A stretch of DNA of 64,000 nt from Phycisphaerae bacterium. GTDB taxonomy: Bacteria > Planctomycetota > Phycisphaerae > Phycisphaerales > Phycisphaeraceae. Below the pieces are notes generated by a model. The model saw only the letters and a program-made list of their open reading frames with translations, was not told the DNA's origin and made no database searches. Location: assembly GCA_030425705.1 (NCBI GenBank), contig JAUHZU010000011.1:1-64000 (forward strand). The letters run 5' to 3'. Below are positions 1-8,992 of this stretch, in pieces; the stretch's first letter is position 1, and each line of letters starts with the position of its first letter. Both the position numbers and the translations under genes were made by a program.

Positions 1-182
1 CAACCCTCCCCACCCTCCCCCCCGCCCCCCAGGACCAGCCCCAACCCAACGAACCACCCCAACCCAACCCCAGACGATTCAACGCAAGAACGCGGTAGCA
101 GACGGGGCGGGATATGTGGGCTACGGCAAACCCCGCCTGCAAGAGGAAGTTCTCATGGCCTCTTGTAGGCCGCCGCAGCCGC
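1..182. other. Edge region without a recognised gene; C-rich tract and two stem-loops
   Basis: No convincing reading frame is seen. Bases 1-75 are a C/A-rich, almost G-free tract. Two stem-loops follow: GGCGGG at 106-111 can pair with CCCGCC at 132-137, and CAAGAGG at 140-146 pairs perfectly with CCTCTTG at 159-165. They sit just upstream of the tRNA promoter and could be the end of an upstream transcript or part of a small RNA. Neither is followed by a T-run, so they are not called terminators. Confidence 0.4.
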
Positions 183-211
183 TTGCCGTATCTAATGATG
201 ATGCGTATAAT
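183..211 (+). promoter_or_regulatory. Sigma-70-type promoter of tRNA-Ala
   Basis: A -35 hexamer TTGCCG (183-188), a 17-bp spacer and a perfect -10 TATAAT (206-211) stand 26 bp upstream of the tRNA. Hexamers and spacing match the vegetative consensus, and no other gene lies between the promoter and the tRNA. Confidence 0.75.
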
Positions 212-237
212 GCCCGGCTCGTTTGAGACCCATACAT

Positions 238-310
238 GGGGCTGTAGCTCAGTTGGGAGAGCGTCTGCATGGCATGCAGAAGGTCGCAGGTTCAATCCCT
301 GTCAGCTCCA
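238..310 (+). tRNA. tRNA-Ala(GGC)
   Basis: A 73-nt cloverleaf. The acceptor stem GGGGCTG (238-244) pairs with CAGCTCC (303-309), and the discriminator base is A (310). The stem contains the G3:U70 wobble pair that is the identity element for alanyl-tRNA synthetase. The anticodon stem TCTGC/GCAGA encloses a 7-nt loop with anticodon GGC. The T loop is the standard GGTTCAATCC type. CCA is not encoded and must be added after transcription. A promoter lies upstream and a rho-independent terminator 11 nt downstream, so this is a single-gene transcript. Confidence 0.97.
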
Positions 311-321
311 CTTCCGCATCG

Positions 322-350
322 ACCCGTGGTGACCGCCACGGGTTTTTTTT
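322..350 (+). terminator. Rho-independent terminator of tRNA-Ala
   Basis: CCCGTGG and CCACGGG form a perfect 7-bp stem around a 6-nt loop, followed at once by a run of eight T. It lies 11 nt after the tRNA. Confidence 0.9.
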
Positions 351-438
351 GCGGACCGCCCACCGGCTGGGCGAAGAAGTCTGAGCCCCGCCCACCGATC
401 TTCACCTTAGACCGCAACAGCCGGCACCGGACCCCTCA

Positions 439-1392
439 ATGACGATCAACTACAACCGCGGCATGTCAGAGCGCGGCGAGTTCGTCACACCTGAACTGGC
501 GACGGGCCTTGTGCGTCGGCACCTCGACCCTGAGGCGACGGTCACAGCCGTCCGCAAGCTGTACGGGGGCAGCATCAACCGCGTGCTCGAGTGGGTGCTG
601 GACCGCTCGCCGGGTACGGTCGTCGCCAAGGTCAACGACCGGGGCAGCGCCGGGCACTTTCGCAGCGAGCGTGGTGCGCTCGACTACTTCCGCAGCCACA
701 CCGCGTTGCCCGTCCCGACGCCGCTGGCCTGCATCGTGGACGACAAGCAGTTCGACGGCGCGGTGCTGGTCATGAGCAAAGTGCCGGGCACGACACTCGA
801 GTCGGCCAAGCTGACGCCCAAGGGCCGGCAGTACTTCGAGGCACAACTCGCGGAACATATCGCCCAACTCCACCGCCATACCGGCGAGCGTTTCGGTCCG
901 GCCGGTGCGGACCCGATCGATGAGTTCTACGACACCTGGCTGGATTTGTATCGGCCGATCGTCGAGCGCGAGGCCCACGGCGCAAGGGGCATGCTGGGCT
1001 CGGGCGCGCGCGATGTTGTGGACCACGTCGCCAAGCACCTGGACCACTGGGTCCGGCGCGAAGTCAAGCCCGCGCTGATCCACGGCGACCTCTGGGCCAA
1101 CAACATCCTCCTCGACGACGGGCACCCCGACCGGCCGAAGATCAACGCCTACATCGATGGCCACGCGAGTTTTGCCGACCCCGAGTACGAGCTCGCCTAC
1201 CTGCGGCTGTTCAGGACCGCCGGGCCCACGTTCTTTCAGGTCTACCAACAGACGCACCGCATCGACGCGGGCTTCGAGCGGCGCGCGCGGGTGTACTGGC
1301 TGGTCACGATGCTGCAGCACTGCCGTCTGTTCGGCGGGCAGTACGTATCACGCTGTGAGCAGGTGGTGCGCGAACTGCGGAAGATGAAGTAG
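439..1392 (+). CDS. Fructosamine-kinase/aminoglycoside-phosphotransferase family protein
   Basis: A 317-residue kinase-like protein of the fructosamine-3-kinase/APH fold. The catalytic loop HGDLWANN and the downstream metal-binding segment YIDGHASFADPEYEL match the family pattern (HGDLWSGN, then a D in the next strand). The N-terminal lobe has an LYGGSINRV glycine-containing turn and a V-A-K strand consistent with ATP binding. Family members phosphorylate ketoamines on glycated proteins as a repair step; the substrate here is inferred from family only. An in-frame ATG at 463 is an alternative start. The gene is alone on its strand, between tRNA-Ala and the convergent yidD. Confidence 0.8.
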   Translation: MTINYNRGMSERGEFVTPELATGLVRRHLDPEATVTAVRKLYGGSINRVLEWVLDRSPGTVVAKVNDRGSAGHFRSERGALDYFRSHTALPVPTPLACIVDDKQFDGAVLVMSKVPGTTLESAKLTPKGRQYFEAQLAEHIAQLHRHTGERFGPAGADPIDEFYDTWLDLYRPIVEREAHGARGMLGSGARDVVDHVAKHLDHWVRREVKPALIHGDLWANNILLDDGHPDRPKINAYIDGHASFADPEYELAYLRLFRTAGPTFFQVYQQTHRIDAGFERRARVYWLVTMLQHCRLFGGQYVSRCEQVVRELRKMK

Positions 1393-1401
1393 GCCGGTGG
1401 A

Positions 1402-1638
1402 TCAAGGCGGGTCGTAGCCCCCGCCGCCCCAGGGGTGGCATCGGCCGATGCGTTTCAGGCCCATCCACCCGCCACGCCACGGGCCGTGCTTCGCCACCGC
1501 GTCCAGCATGTACTGGCTGCAGGTCGGCTGGTACCGACAGTGCCCGCCCATCGCCCAGCCCAGCAGCACGCGGTAAAGCCAGACCCCCGTTACGAGGACG
1601 GCAGACGCAGCGGCGTTGGTCCATCGTGCTAGGATCAT
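1402..1638 (-). CDS. yidD: Membrane protein insertion efficiency factor YidD
   Basis: A 78-residue protein with the YidD signature: an amphipathic N-terminal helix, then [15 protein letters not shown], then [19 protein letters not shown]. The family assists YidC/SecYEG membrane insertion at the inner face of the cytoplasmic membrane. The start at 1638 is preferred over the upstream in-frame ATG at 1689 because a TATCAT hexamer lies exactly 6 bp before it, suggesting a leaderless message, and the 78-residue product has the usual family length. In this window it is not next to rpmH, rnpA or yidC, its common neighbours elsewhere. Confidence 0.9.
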   Translation of the reverse strand: MILARWTNAAASAVLVTGVWLYRVLLGWAMGGHCRYQPTCSQYMLDAVAKHGPWRGGWMGLKRIGRCHPWGGGGYDPP

Positions 1639-1644
1639 GGGGCC

Positions 1645-1650
1645 ATGATA
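1645..1650 (-). promoter_or_regulatory. -10-like box 6 bp before yidD start
   Basis: On the minus strand TATCAT is followed by GGCCCC and then the ATG of yidD. No Shine-Dalgarno is present. The geometry predicts transcription starting at or next to the A of the ATG. Confidence 0.5.
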
Positions 1651-1673
1651 CCCCCGAGAGGCCCCGCGAACCC

Positions 1674-2975
1674 ATGACGACCTCCGCACTCTTCATCGTG
1701 TTGGCGCTGCTGATGGCGGGGCAGGGCTTCGCGTGGGTGATCCAGCCGAGCTACGACGAGTCGGCGGTGCCCGATGACGAGCTGCCCGGCCCGCTTGTTA
1801 TGGCGGACGGCACTCCGGTCTCGACCACCGAGCAGTGGCCTGCCCGGCGAGCGGAACTGGTTGAGCAGTTCACCGAACAGATGTTCGGTCGGCTCGAATT
1901 GTCGACGCCGGGGGAGGCGGTGGTTTCAGAATGGCTTGAATCGGATGGCAGGGCGCTCGATGGCCGAGCGACGCGCAGGCAGGTGCGCGTTTGTTTCACC
2001 GAAGACCCCGACGGCCCCGCGATGGAGCTGCTGGTCTACCTGCCCAACGGCACCGACGGCCCGGTGCCGGTGTTCTTCGGCATGAACTTCGATGGCAACC
2101 ACACGGTCCACGCGGACCCGGCGATCCGGATCACCCAGGCGTGGGTGCGCAACCGCGCGGAGGTGGGCGCGGTGGACCACCGGGCCTCGGAGGAGGGCCG
2201 TGGTGTGATGGCGTCGCGCTGGCCGGTCGAGGCCCTGATCGCACGCGGCTACGGCTTGGCGACGGCGTACTACGGCGACCTCGACCCGGACTTCGACGAC
2301 GGATTCCGCAACGGTCTGCACGCGCTGCTGGACGGGGCTGGGGACACACAGCGGCCCGGCGACGCGGGCGGGGCGATCGCTGCGTGGGCGTGGGGGTACC
2401 GCCTGGCGATGGACTACTTCGAGTCCGACCCGGCAGTGGATGCGCAGCGTGTCATCGCCATCGGCCACTCACGCCTCGGCAAGACCGCGCTGTGGGCCGG
2501 CGCGACCGACGAGCGATTTGCGATGGTGGTCTCCAACAACTCCGGGTGCGGGGGGGCGGCGCTGTCGCGCAGACGTTTCGGCGAGACGATCTATGCGATC
2601 AACACGCGATTCCCGCACTGGTTCTGCGCGAGTTTCCACACATACAACGACAACGAAAGCGCGTTGCCCTTCGACCAGCACGCGCTACTCGCGCTCATGG
2701 CTCCCCGGCCGGTCTACATCGCTAGTGCCGCAGACGACCGCTGGGCCGACCCGCGGGGCGAGTACCTCGCGGGGGTGCATGCGTCACCGGTGTACGCGTT
2801 GCTCGGTGATCCGGGGTTGGTCGGCGCAGGTGATCATCTGCCGGCGGTTGGTACTCCGCTGCAAGACGGGCGGATCGGGTACCACGTCCGCACCGGCGGA
2901 CACGACCTGACGCGCTACGACTGGGACCGGTACATGGACTTTGCCGACCGGCACCTCGGGGGTAGCGATGAGTGA
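1674..2975 (+). CDS. CE15-type glucuronoyl esterase, secreted
   Basis: A 433-residue alpha/beta hydrolase related to bacterial CE15 4-O-methyl-glucuronoyl methylesterases, which cleave ester bonds between lignin alcohols and glucuronoxylan. It begins with a signal peptide ([20 protein letters not shown]). The nucleophile elbow is [11 protein letters not shown] (serine in GHSRLGK), followed by the family-typical [11 protein letters not shown]. The catalytic histidine is likely in [12 protein letters not shown] near the C-terminus. The start at 1674 is chosen over 1626 because the signal peptide begins there. Its last bases overlap the VKOR-fusion gene (ATGAGTGA), so the two are translationally coupled. 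Confidence 0.85.
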   Translation: MTTSALFIVLALLMAGQGFAWVIQPSYDESAVPDDELPGPLVMADGTPVSTTEQWPARRAELVEQFTEQMFGRLELSTPGEAVVSEWLESDGRALDGRATRRQVRVCFTEDPDGPAMELLVYLPNGTDGPVPVFFGMNFDGNHTVHADPAIRITQAWVRNRAEVGAVDHRASEEGRGVMASRWPVEALIARGYGLATAYYGDLDPDFDDGFRNGLHALLDGAGDTQRPGDAGGAIAAWAWGYRLAMDYFESDPAVDAQRVIAIGHSRLGKTALWAGATDERFAMVVSNNSGCGGAALSRRRFGETIYAINTRFPHWFCASFHTYNDNESALPFDQHALLALMAPRPVYIASAADDRWADPRGEYLAGVHASPVYALLGDPGLVGAGDHLPAVGTPLQDGRIGYHVRTGGHDLTRYDWDRYMDFADRHLGGSDE

Positions 2976-4206
2976 TGGCGGAGAGGGTGCTCACCCGGAG
3001 TACGACCCCACACCGACGGGCACGCCATCGGGCGGGGCCGCGCGGCGTTGGGCGGCGATCACGCTCGCGGCCGTCGGCCTGTGTATCTCCGGCTACCTCG
3101 CGTGGCTGTCTCTGACCGGCCGGGTCGCGCCGGGCTGCGGGAGCGGCGCGGGCTGCGGCGAGGTTCTGGGCAGCCGGTGGTCGGCGATCGGGCCGATGCC
3201 GGTGAGTCTCGTTGCGGTGGGGACATACATTGCCGTATTGTCGCTGCTGGTTACGGCACCCTTAGACCAAGGCGTGCGGAACACGGTCCTGTGCACTGCC
3301 GGTGTCGCGCTGATCGGCGCGGCGGTGTGGTACATCGCGGTGCAGGCGGTGCTCATTGACGCGTGGTGCCTGTACTGCCTGGGGGGGCACGGTGTCGGTG
3401 TTACGCTCGGGGTGGTGCTGCTCGCCGCCCGGCCTGTGCGTGAGCTTGTGGTGCCGGTCCGGCTCGGTGTACCCGCGGTGCTGGTCCTCATCGGGCTGCA
3501 GGCCATGCTCCCCGCATCTGCGAAGCGGGTTGACCTGCCCGCCGGCCAGGACTTCGACCTCACCGACGCGACCGGCCGTCACCTCGGGCTACTCGGCGGT
3601 AAGCTCCAACTCGACGCGATCGACACGCCACACCATGGAGCGATCGATGGTGAATACGCCATCGTCGTTGTGCTGGACTACGCCTGCCCGCACTGCCGGG
3701 AAGCGCACGAGATGCTGGACGCCGCTCTCGTGGAGCGCGATGGGTTGGTCGTCTTTGCCCTGCCCGCCTCGCTGCACGAAGACCACAACCCGCACCTGCC
3801 ACTGGACCATGAACGCTTCGACCACAGCTACGAGCTCGCACTGTTGTCGCTTGCGGTGTGGCGGGTCGCGCCCGAGCAGTGGCCGGCGTTTGACCGCTGG
3901 CTGTTCGAGGGCAACGCACGGGTGTACGACGAGACGCGCTGGCCGCGCACCCTCGAAGCCGCCGAGTCCCGCGCGGCCGACCTCCTCGGCCGAGACGCCG
4001 TGGCCGGGGCCTACACCGACCCGGACCTGCGGGCCCTGGTCGAACGCAACATCCACGTGATCGGCGACGTGCTCGCCGCCTCCCCCCACGCGGCGACCGG
4101 CTTGCCGATCGTACTCGCGCCACACGCCGACGAGGCCATGTATGGACGGTTCGACGAACCTGTCCTGCTCGACGACCTGCTCGAAGCGGCACGCGCCAAC
4201 CGCTAG
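2968..4206 (+). CDS. VKOR-thioredoxin fusion, disulfide-forming membrane protein
   Basis: A 412-residue protein. An N-terminal vitamin K epoxide reductase domain has about five membrane helices, loop cysteines C57 and C63, and the active-site CLYC at 134-137. A periplasmic thioredoxin/DsbA-like domain follows, with CPHC at 240-243. Such fusions oxidise substrate cysteines and pass electrons to quinone, replacing DsbA/DsbB. The start ATG at 2968 overlaps the esterase stop by 8 nt. The secreted esterase upstream could be one client, which is inference. It converges with the epimerase gene; both stops lie in the palindrome CTAG at 4203-4206. Confidence 0.88.
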   Translation: MSDGGEGAHPEYDPTPTGTPSGGAARRWAAITLAAVGLCISGYLAWLSLTGRVAPGCGSGAGCGEVLGSRWSAIGPMPVSLVAVGTYIAVLSLLVTAPLDQGVRNTVLCTAGVALIGAAVWYIAVQAVLIDAWCLYCLGGHGVGVTLGVVLLAARPVRELVVPVRLGVPAVLVLIGLQAMLPASAKRVDLPAGQDFDLTDATGRHLGLLGGKLQLDAIDTPHHGAIDGEYAIVVVLDYACPHCREAHEMLDAALVERDGLVVFALPASLHEDHNPHLPLDHERFDHSYELALLSLAVWRVAPEQWPAFDRWLFEGNARVYDETRWPRTLEAAESRAADLLGRDAVAGAYTDPDLRALVERNIHVIGDVLAASPHAATGLPIVLAPHADEAMYGRFDEPVLLDDLLEAARANR

Positions 4207-5168
4207 CCAAGCGTGATGCCGGGCCCGAACGGGTCGCCGGGGTCTACCACCAACGTCGCTTCCGCGGTGATGTATGCGCTTCCAGTGATCGCGGGGATGA
4301 TGCGGCCGATCGTGTCGCCGGCTTCGTAGCTCGCTTCAAAGACGCTGCCGATGATGCTTTGGTTGCGGTAGACCTTGCCCGGAGACAGTCTGCCGTCCGC
4401 GGCGAGGCAGGCCAGCTTCGCGCTCGTGCCCGTGCCGCAGGGCGACCGGTCGTACGCGCCGCCGGGGCAGAGGACAAAGGCCCGGCCGTCCGCCTCCGCA
4501 GGATCGGTGGGGGGGCCCAGTAGTTCGATATGGTCGATCACACCGCCCTCTCGGTCGCTGATGCCGTTGGCTTCGAGCGTATGGCGGATCGCCCACGACA
4601 CACGGATGAGCTCCGCGATGTTGCCCGGCTCGACGCGCTGGCCATGATCGGCGCAGAGGAAGAACCAGTTGCCGCCCCAGGCGATGTCGCCGTGCACTAT
4701 GCCGAGCCCGGGAACATCCACCGGCACGTGCTGTTGGTCGCGGTAGCTCGGGACGTTACGGACCGTCGCGCGGCGGCCATCCGCGTGAAGCGTGACATCC
4801 ACCGGGCCGACCGGGGTCTCGATCGCGTGGGTGCCCGGCTTGATCCGGCCGAGGTACGCGAGGGTCGCGGCGAGCCCGATCGTTCCGTGCCCGCACATGT
4901 TCAGATAGCCGACGTTGTTGAAGAACAGGACCCCGGCCGCGGCGGTTGGGTCGGCCGGCTCGCACAGCAGTGCGCCGACGACGGTGTCGCTCCCGCGTGG
5001 CTCGGTGCAGCAGACCCGCCGGACCCAGTCGTGTTCTTCCCGCAATATGCGCAGCCGGTCCGTCATCGAGCTGTTGCCCAGGTCCGGCGCACCACCGATG
5101 ACGACGCGCGTCGGCTCACCCGCCGTGTGGGAGTCGATCACTTGCAGGAACTGTCGCGGGTTTGCCAT
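4203..5168 (-). CDS. 4-hydroxyproline epimerase (proline racemase family)
   Basis: A 321-residue proline-racemase-fold enzyme. Both catalytic cysteines are present: C92 in MCGHGTIG and C244 in [11 protein letters not shown]. The two-Cys pair is typical of proline racemases and 4-hydroxyproline 2-epimerases, and differs from the Thr-containing 3-hydroxyproline dehydratases. Together with the DapA-family and semialdehyde dehydrogenase genes this favours epimerisation of trans-4-hydroxy-L-proline to cis-4-hydroxy-D-proline, the first catabolic step. It is the last gene of the minus-strand cluster, 41 bp after the enolase-superfamily gene. Confidence 0.88.
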   Translation of the reverse strand: MANPRQFLQVIDSHTAGEPTRVVIGGAPDLGNSSMTDRLRILREEHDWVRRVCCTEPRGSDTVVGALLCEPADPTAAAGVLFFNNVGYLNMCGHGTIGLAATLAYLGRIKPGTHAIETPVGPVDVTLHADGRRATVRNVPSYRDQQHVPVDVPGLGIVHGDIAWGGNWFFLCADHGQRVEPGNIAELIRVSWAIRHTLEANGISDREGGVIDHIELLGPPTDPAEADGRAFVLCPGGAYDRSPCGTGTSAKLACLAADGRLSPGKVYRNQSIIGSVFEASYEAGDTIGRIIPAITGSAYITAEATLVVDPGDPFGPGITLG

Positions 5169-5209
5169 GGCGCCACACCTTGCGGGACAGACAGGCCGGA
5201 TCGGCTGTC

Positions 5210-6313
5210 TTACCTGATCTCGATCACCGGCTCGCCAAGCACGTCTACCCGCGGCGTACAGCCCAGCCCCGGCGCGGTCGGTGCCGCCATCCGCCCGCCC
5301 CGACGCCGTGGTGCGTCGTCGGCCATCACCACCGGGCCATAGCTGTTGAAGTCGGTCGAGGTGAACTGCAGCTCGCGCGGACAGCTATGTGCGAGGTGCG
5401 CGATCGCGGCGGTGACCAAGTCACCGCCCCAGGTGTCTTCAAGCGTCATCGCGATCCCGTGCGTCACACACAGGTCCCGGGCCTGCCTGGCTTTTGTCAG
5501 GCCGCCGAGCTTGCTGATCTTCAGATTCACGATGTCGAACGCGCTGTCCGCCAACCCACGGCAGATCATCTGCACATCATCCACGCACTCGTCCATCACG
5601 AACGGCCGGTTCGTGTGCCTCCGAACCGACAGGCATTCCTCGTAGGTCAGGCACGGCTGCTCGATATAGACATCGACATCCTTGCACGCGTCCACAACGC
5701 GCATCGCCTCGTGCCGCAGCCACCCGGTGTTCGCGTCCGCGACGAGTTTTTCGCCCGGCTGCATCTCCGCCGCGACGGCGTGGATGCGCTCGATATCCAC
5801 GTCCGGGTCGCCGCCGACCTTGAGCTGGTATCGGGTATAGCCCTCGGCCCGGTAGCCGGCGACGTTGGCCGCCATGTCCTTGGGGGCCTGCTGCGAGATC
5901 GTGCGGTAGAGCACGAAGTCCTCCCCGAAGCGGCCGCCCAGCAGCTTGCAGATCGGCTGGCCCGTGACTTTTCCGAGCAGGTCCCAGCAGGCAACATCGA
6001 CCGGCGACTTGACGTAGGGGTGGCCGCGCAGGGCGTGGTCCATCACGCGATTGACGTGCAGGAGGTCGGTGGGGTCCAGCCCAAGCAGAGTCGGTCCGAG
6101 CTCTTGGATCCCCGCGCGCACACCTAACGCGTATGAAGGGAGGTAGGCCGGGCCCAGCGGGCACGACTCGCCGTAGCCGGTGATGCCTTCATCCGTCTCG
6201 ATCGCGACGACGGTGGAATCAAACACCTCAACAGACTTGCCGCCGGACCACTTGTAGCTGCCCTCGTGCAGCGGGAGGTCGATCTGGTAGGCCTTGATGC
6301 CGGTGATTCGCAT
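5210..6313 (-). CDS. Enolase-superfamily enzyme, probable cis-3-hydroxy-L-proline dehydratase
   Basis: A 367-residue mandelate racemase/muconate lactonising enzyme relative. Expected active-site residues: K165 in YQLKVGG, metal ligands D193 (VADANTGW), E218 (YIEQP) and D241 (VMDE), and second base K265 (NLKISKLGG). The N-terminal part ([26 protein letters not shown]) resembles the enolase-superfamily cis-3-hydroxyproline dehydratases as I recall them. A hydroxyproline-betaine epimerase or sugar-acid dehydratase is the alternative. The start at 6313 is chosen because the barrel-capping domain begins there; 21 in-frame upstream codons would overlap the end region of the next gene. Its neighbours make a hydroxyproline substrate likely. 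Confidence 0.72.
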   Translation of the reverse strand: MRITGIKAYQIDLPLHEGSYKWSGGKSVEVFDSTVVAIETDEGITGYGESCPLGPAYLPSYALGVRAGIQELGPTLLGLDPTDLLHVNRVMDHALRGHPYVKSPVDVACWDLLGKVTGQPICKLLGGRFGEDFVLYRTISQQAPKDMAANVAGYRAEGYTRYQLKVGGDPDVDIERIHAVAAEMQPGEKLVADANTGWLRHEAMRVVDACKDVDVYIEQPCLTYEECLSVRRHTNRPFVMDECVDDVQMICRGLADSAFDIVNLKISKLGGLTKARQARDLCVTHGIAMTLEDTWGGDLVTAAIAHLAHSCPRELQFTSTDFNSYGPVVMADDAPRRRGGRMAAPTAPGLGCTPRVDVLGEPVIEIR

Positions 6314-6350
6314 GGGGCGTCTCGGTCGTTGCTTCGCCTGGGTGCTTGGC

Positions 6351-7943
6351 CTATGCGGTGGCCGCCGCCGCGACATCGTCGGCCGTCCACACCTGGTCGA
6401 TCATGCGCATCGTACCGGTCGGGTTGTCATCACGGAGCAGAGCGGGCAGGCGATGCGGCCGGACATTGTCGTAGCAGTGCAGCGCGGCGAAACGGCGCAA
6501 TGCACCGGGAAAGCCCACGGCCGTGAACCCCGGGTGCCCGGTCGCGGGATAGGGCCCACCGTGGTTCTGTGCCGCCACGACCGCGACGCCCGTCGGCATC
6601 TTGTCGTTGATCAGCCGGCCGACCCGCTGACGCAGTTCGGGCTCGAGCGCGTCGTAGGTGCCATCGTCTGAACCATCGGCCGACGAGTAGATGCTGCCGG
6701 TCAACTGGCCTTCGAGGGTATTGAGCACGGCCAACGCCTGCGCGGCGTCATCCACCACGACGACCAGCGAACTATTGCCGAAGCACTCGGCCTGGAGATG
6801 CTGTGCGTTGGTGAGGAACGTCGCGCCGTCCACGCGCATCAGCGTGTTCGATACGCTGCAGCCCGTGCCCGCTCCGGGCTTGCCTCCGGTCAGCAGCTCG
6901 GCCCCGGCGTCCTGCAACGATTGGATCCCGCGTGTAAGGGTCTGCTCGCCCGCCTCGTTGAGCAAGGTGCCAATCGGGCTGGATTCGAACTTCGCGACGA
7001 CACCCTGGATGAACGAATCGGTGTCTTGGCCATTGAGCGCGATCACCAGCCCGGGGTTTGTGCAGAACTGCCCGGCACCGAGCAGGCAGGAACCCACGAA
7101 CTCGTCCACGATCGCTTCACCACGCTCGGCCAACGCGCCGGGAAGCAGCACCACCGGGTTGACCGACGACATCTCCAGGTATGCGAGCTTGCCGTGGCCA
7201 TCACACGCCTTCTTGAGCGCGAGCCCGGCTCGACGCGAGCCGGTGTAGCCCAGTGCCGCGTTGCGCGGGTCGGCCATGAGCTTGAGCCCGTCGTCGTTGC
7301 TCATGTGGTAGACGAGCTGCACCGCCGCGTCGGGCAGCGCTGAGGCCTTGAGCGCTTCCAGGCACAGCTCGGCGAGGAGCTGCGTGGTCTTGGGGTGCGA
7401 CGGGTGTGCCTTGGCGATGACCGGATTGCCCGCCGCGATGGCGGAGGCGAAATCGCCGCCCGCGATCCCGTTGTAGGCGAATGGGAAGTTGTTGGGACCC
7501 AACACACAGACGACACCCAGCGGCCCCAGTTTGCTGCGGAGCCCGCTGCCTGTGTCGATCGTCGGCAACGACCAGCCGCCATCCCGCGCGGCCGCGGCGG
7601 CCTGCTGCAACTGGTTGACGGTACGCGGGATCTCACCGCCCACAAAGCGCGTCGGCACGGGCAGGGCGGTTTCGAGGTGTGCCGTCTCGGCGAGGGTCTC
7701 CGCGTGGGCTTCGATGCGCCCGGCGTAGTCCTCCAGGAACGCGGCGAGCGCCTCCGCTGGCAGTTGGCGCATCACCGCGTAGGCTTCGGACGCGGCGGAT
7801 AAGGCCGCGTCGAGATCCGCCCAGGCGCTGACGGGAAAGACGTCAGGGAGTGGCTCTCGCGTCGCGGGGTTCACCGCCCGGAACGTGTCGGCCGCGTCGG
7901 AAGACCGCCATGCACCGGCGAGCAGGACGGGTTGAACAGCCAT
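6351..7943 (-). CDS. 2-oxoglutarate semialdehyde dehydrogenase (2,5-dioxovalerate dehydrogenase)
   Basis: A 530-residue aldehyde dehydrogenase of the long KGSADH type, which oxidises alpha-ketoglutaric semialdehyde to 2-oxoglutarate with NAD(P)+. The catalytic cysteine is C294 in [10 protein letters not shown], and the general base is E257 in [10 protein letters not shown]. The cofactor and substrate segment [10 protein letters not shown] also fits this subfamily. A strong Shine-Dalgarno AAGGAGG 6 nt before the ATG at 7943 fixes the start and excludes a 20-codon upstream extension. This is the last step shared by hydroxyproline, pentose and glucarate routes; neighbours favour hydroxyproline. 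Confidence 0.9.
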   Translation of the reverse strand: MAVQPVLLAGAWRSSDAADTFRAVNPATREPLPDVFPVSAWADLDAALSAASEAYAVMRQLPAEALAAFLEDYAGRIEAHAETLAETAHLETALPVPTRFVGGEIPRTVNQLQQAAAAARDGGWSLPTIDTGSGLRSKLGPLGVVCVLGPNNFPFAYNGIAGGDFASAIAAGNPVIAKAHPSHPKTTQLLAELCLEALKASALPDAAVQLVYHMSNDDGLKLMADPRNAALGYTGSRRAGLALKKACDGHGKLAYLEMSSVNPVVLLPGALAERGEAIVDEFVGSCLLGAGQFCTNPGLVIALNGQDTDSFIQGVVAKFESSPIGTLLNEAGEQTLTRGIQSLQDAGAELLTGGKPGAGTGCSVSNTLMRVDGATFLTNAQHLQAECFGNSSLVVVVDDAAQALAVLNTLEGQLTGSIYSSADGSDDGTYDALEPELRQRVGRLINDKMPTGVAVVAAQNHGGPYPATGHPGFTAVGFPGALRRFAALHCYDNVRPHRLPALLRDDNPTGTMRMIDQVWTADDVAAAATA

Positions 7944-8019
7944 GTCGGCCTCCTTCGGAATCACTTTGTCGGTTGGAAGACGCTGCACGATCGATGGCAT
8001 CAAGGCACCGACCGTGGTC

Positions 8020-8928
8020 TTACACCTTAGCGGGTATCTGCGGGCGCGTCTCGATCGCGTCGCGGATGATCTTGAGCGCCCATTCTCGCTCCTTGCCCTC
8101 GAGGTTCAGGCGCGGGGCACGGCACAACTCGCTGCCGAAACCGCACTCCTGTGACGCGAGCTTGATGTACTGCACCAGCTTCGGCATCGTGTCCAGGTGC
8201 AGCAGCGGGGTGTACCACTGGTAGACCTTGCGTGCTTCTTCGAGGCGGCCCGCCTCGCACAGGTCCCAGATCATCGCGTTCTCTGCCGGGAAGGCATTCA
8301 CCAGGCCGGAGATCCAGCCCTCCGCGCCGAGGACGTACGACTCCAGGAACAGGTCGTCGACCCCGCAGAAGAGCGTGAACCGGTCGCCGACCTCGTTACG
8401 GAGGTCCGTGATCCGTCGGGGGTCTTCGCTGCTCTCCTTGATCGCAACGATGTTGTCGATCCCGGTCAGCTTCTTGAACGTGGCCGGCAGGATGTCCACG
8501 CCATAGGAGACGGGGTTGTTGTAGATCATGATCGGCAGTGATGTAGCGGCCGCGACCTGGCGGAAGTGCTCCAGGGTCTCGCGCTCGTCGCTCTTGTAGA
8601 CCATGGCCGGGAGCACCATCAGCCCGTCGACACCCGCCTCCTCGGCGTCCTTAGCGAACCGGCAGGCGAGGGCGGTCGTGGTTTCGGCGACACCGGTCAG
8701 CACCGGCACCCGGCCGGCGACGTGGGCGACGGTGGCACGGAGGACCGCCAGCTTCTCGTCGTAGCTCAGCGAGCAGTTCTCACCAACCGTACCGAGCATG
8801 ACCATGCCGTGGACGCCGCTCTCTAGCATGGCGTCGAGGTGGCCCATCGTGCTGGGCAGGTCCAGGGACTGGTCCGGGTGGAACTGTGTGCAGGCGGCGG
8901 GGAAGACGCCTCTCCAATCGCATGGCAT
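8020..8928 (-). CDS. DapA-family lyase, probable pyrroline-4-hydroxy-2-carboxylate deaminase
   Basis: A 302-residue TIM-barrel protein of the dihydrodipicolinate synthase/N-acetylneuraminate lyase family. The Schiff-base lysine is K164 in VAIKESS, and the catalytic tyrosine is Y136 in IYNNP. GTVGEN holds the substrate-carboxylate loop. Next to a 4-hydroxyproline epimerase and KGSADH, the expected reaction is deamination of delta-1-pyrroline-4-hydroxy-2-carboxylate to 2-oxoglutarate semialdehyde. A keto-deoxy sugar acid dehydratase is the alternative. It is the first enzyme gene after the promoter/operator at 8961-8989, with an AGAGG ribosome site 6 nt before the ATG. Confidence 0.82.
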   Translation of the reverse strand: MPCDWRGVFPAACTQFHPDQSLDLPSTMGHLDAMLESGVHGMVMLGTVGENCSLSYDEKLAVLRATVAHVAGRVPVLTGVAETTTALACRFAKDAEEAGVDGLMVLPAMVYKSDERETLEHFRQVAAATSLPIMIYNNPVSYGVDILPATFKKLTGIDNIVAIKESSEDPRRITDLRNEVGDRFTLFCGVDDLFLESYVLGAEGWISGLVNAFPAENAMIWDLCEAGRLEEARKVYQWYTPLLHLDTMPKLVQYIKLASQECGFGSELCRAPRLNLEGKEREWALKIIRDAIETRPQIPAKV

Positions 8929-8960
8929 AGCGGGCCTCTCTTGGGGTGGGTGAGGCGGGC

Positions 8961-8989
8961 AGGATATTTGATTTTGCGTCCAATGTCAA
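8961..8989 (-). promoter_or_regulatory. Near-consensus promoter with embedded dyad, hydroxyproline operon
   Basis: Read on the minus strand: -35 TTGACA (8989-8984), 17-bp spacer, -10 TATCCT (8966-8961), then a short leader to the ATG at 8928. On the plus strand 8968-8989 is the symmetrical dyad TTGA-N2-TTG-N4-CAA-N2-TCAA. It covers the -35 box and most of the spacer, as expected for a repressor site of the adjacent GntR regulator. Promoter hexamers and dyad are seen directly; binding by that regulator is inferred. Confidence 0.75.
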
Positions 8990-8992
8990 TCC

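Noticed and set aside
114-332. 72-codon open frame across tRNA-Ala
   Set aside because: It runs through the whole tRNA and its promoter; composition is not coding-like and no ribosome site is present.
466-1320. Long minus-strand frame opposite the kinase gene
   Set aside because: High-GC shadow of the plus-strand gene, which has clear kinase motifs; the minus translation is low-complexity.
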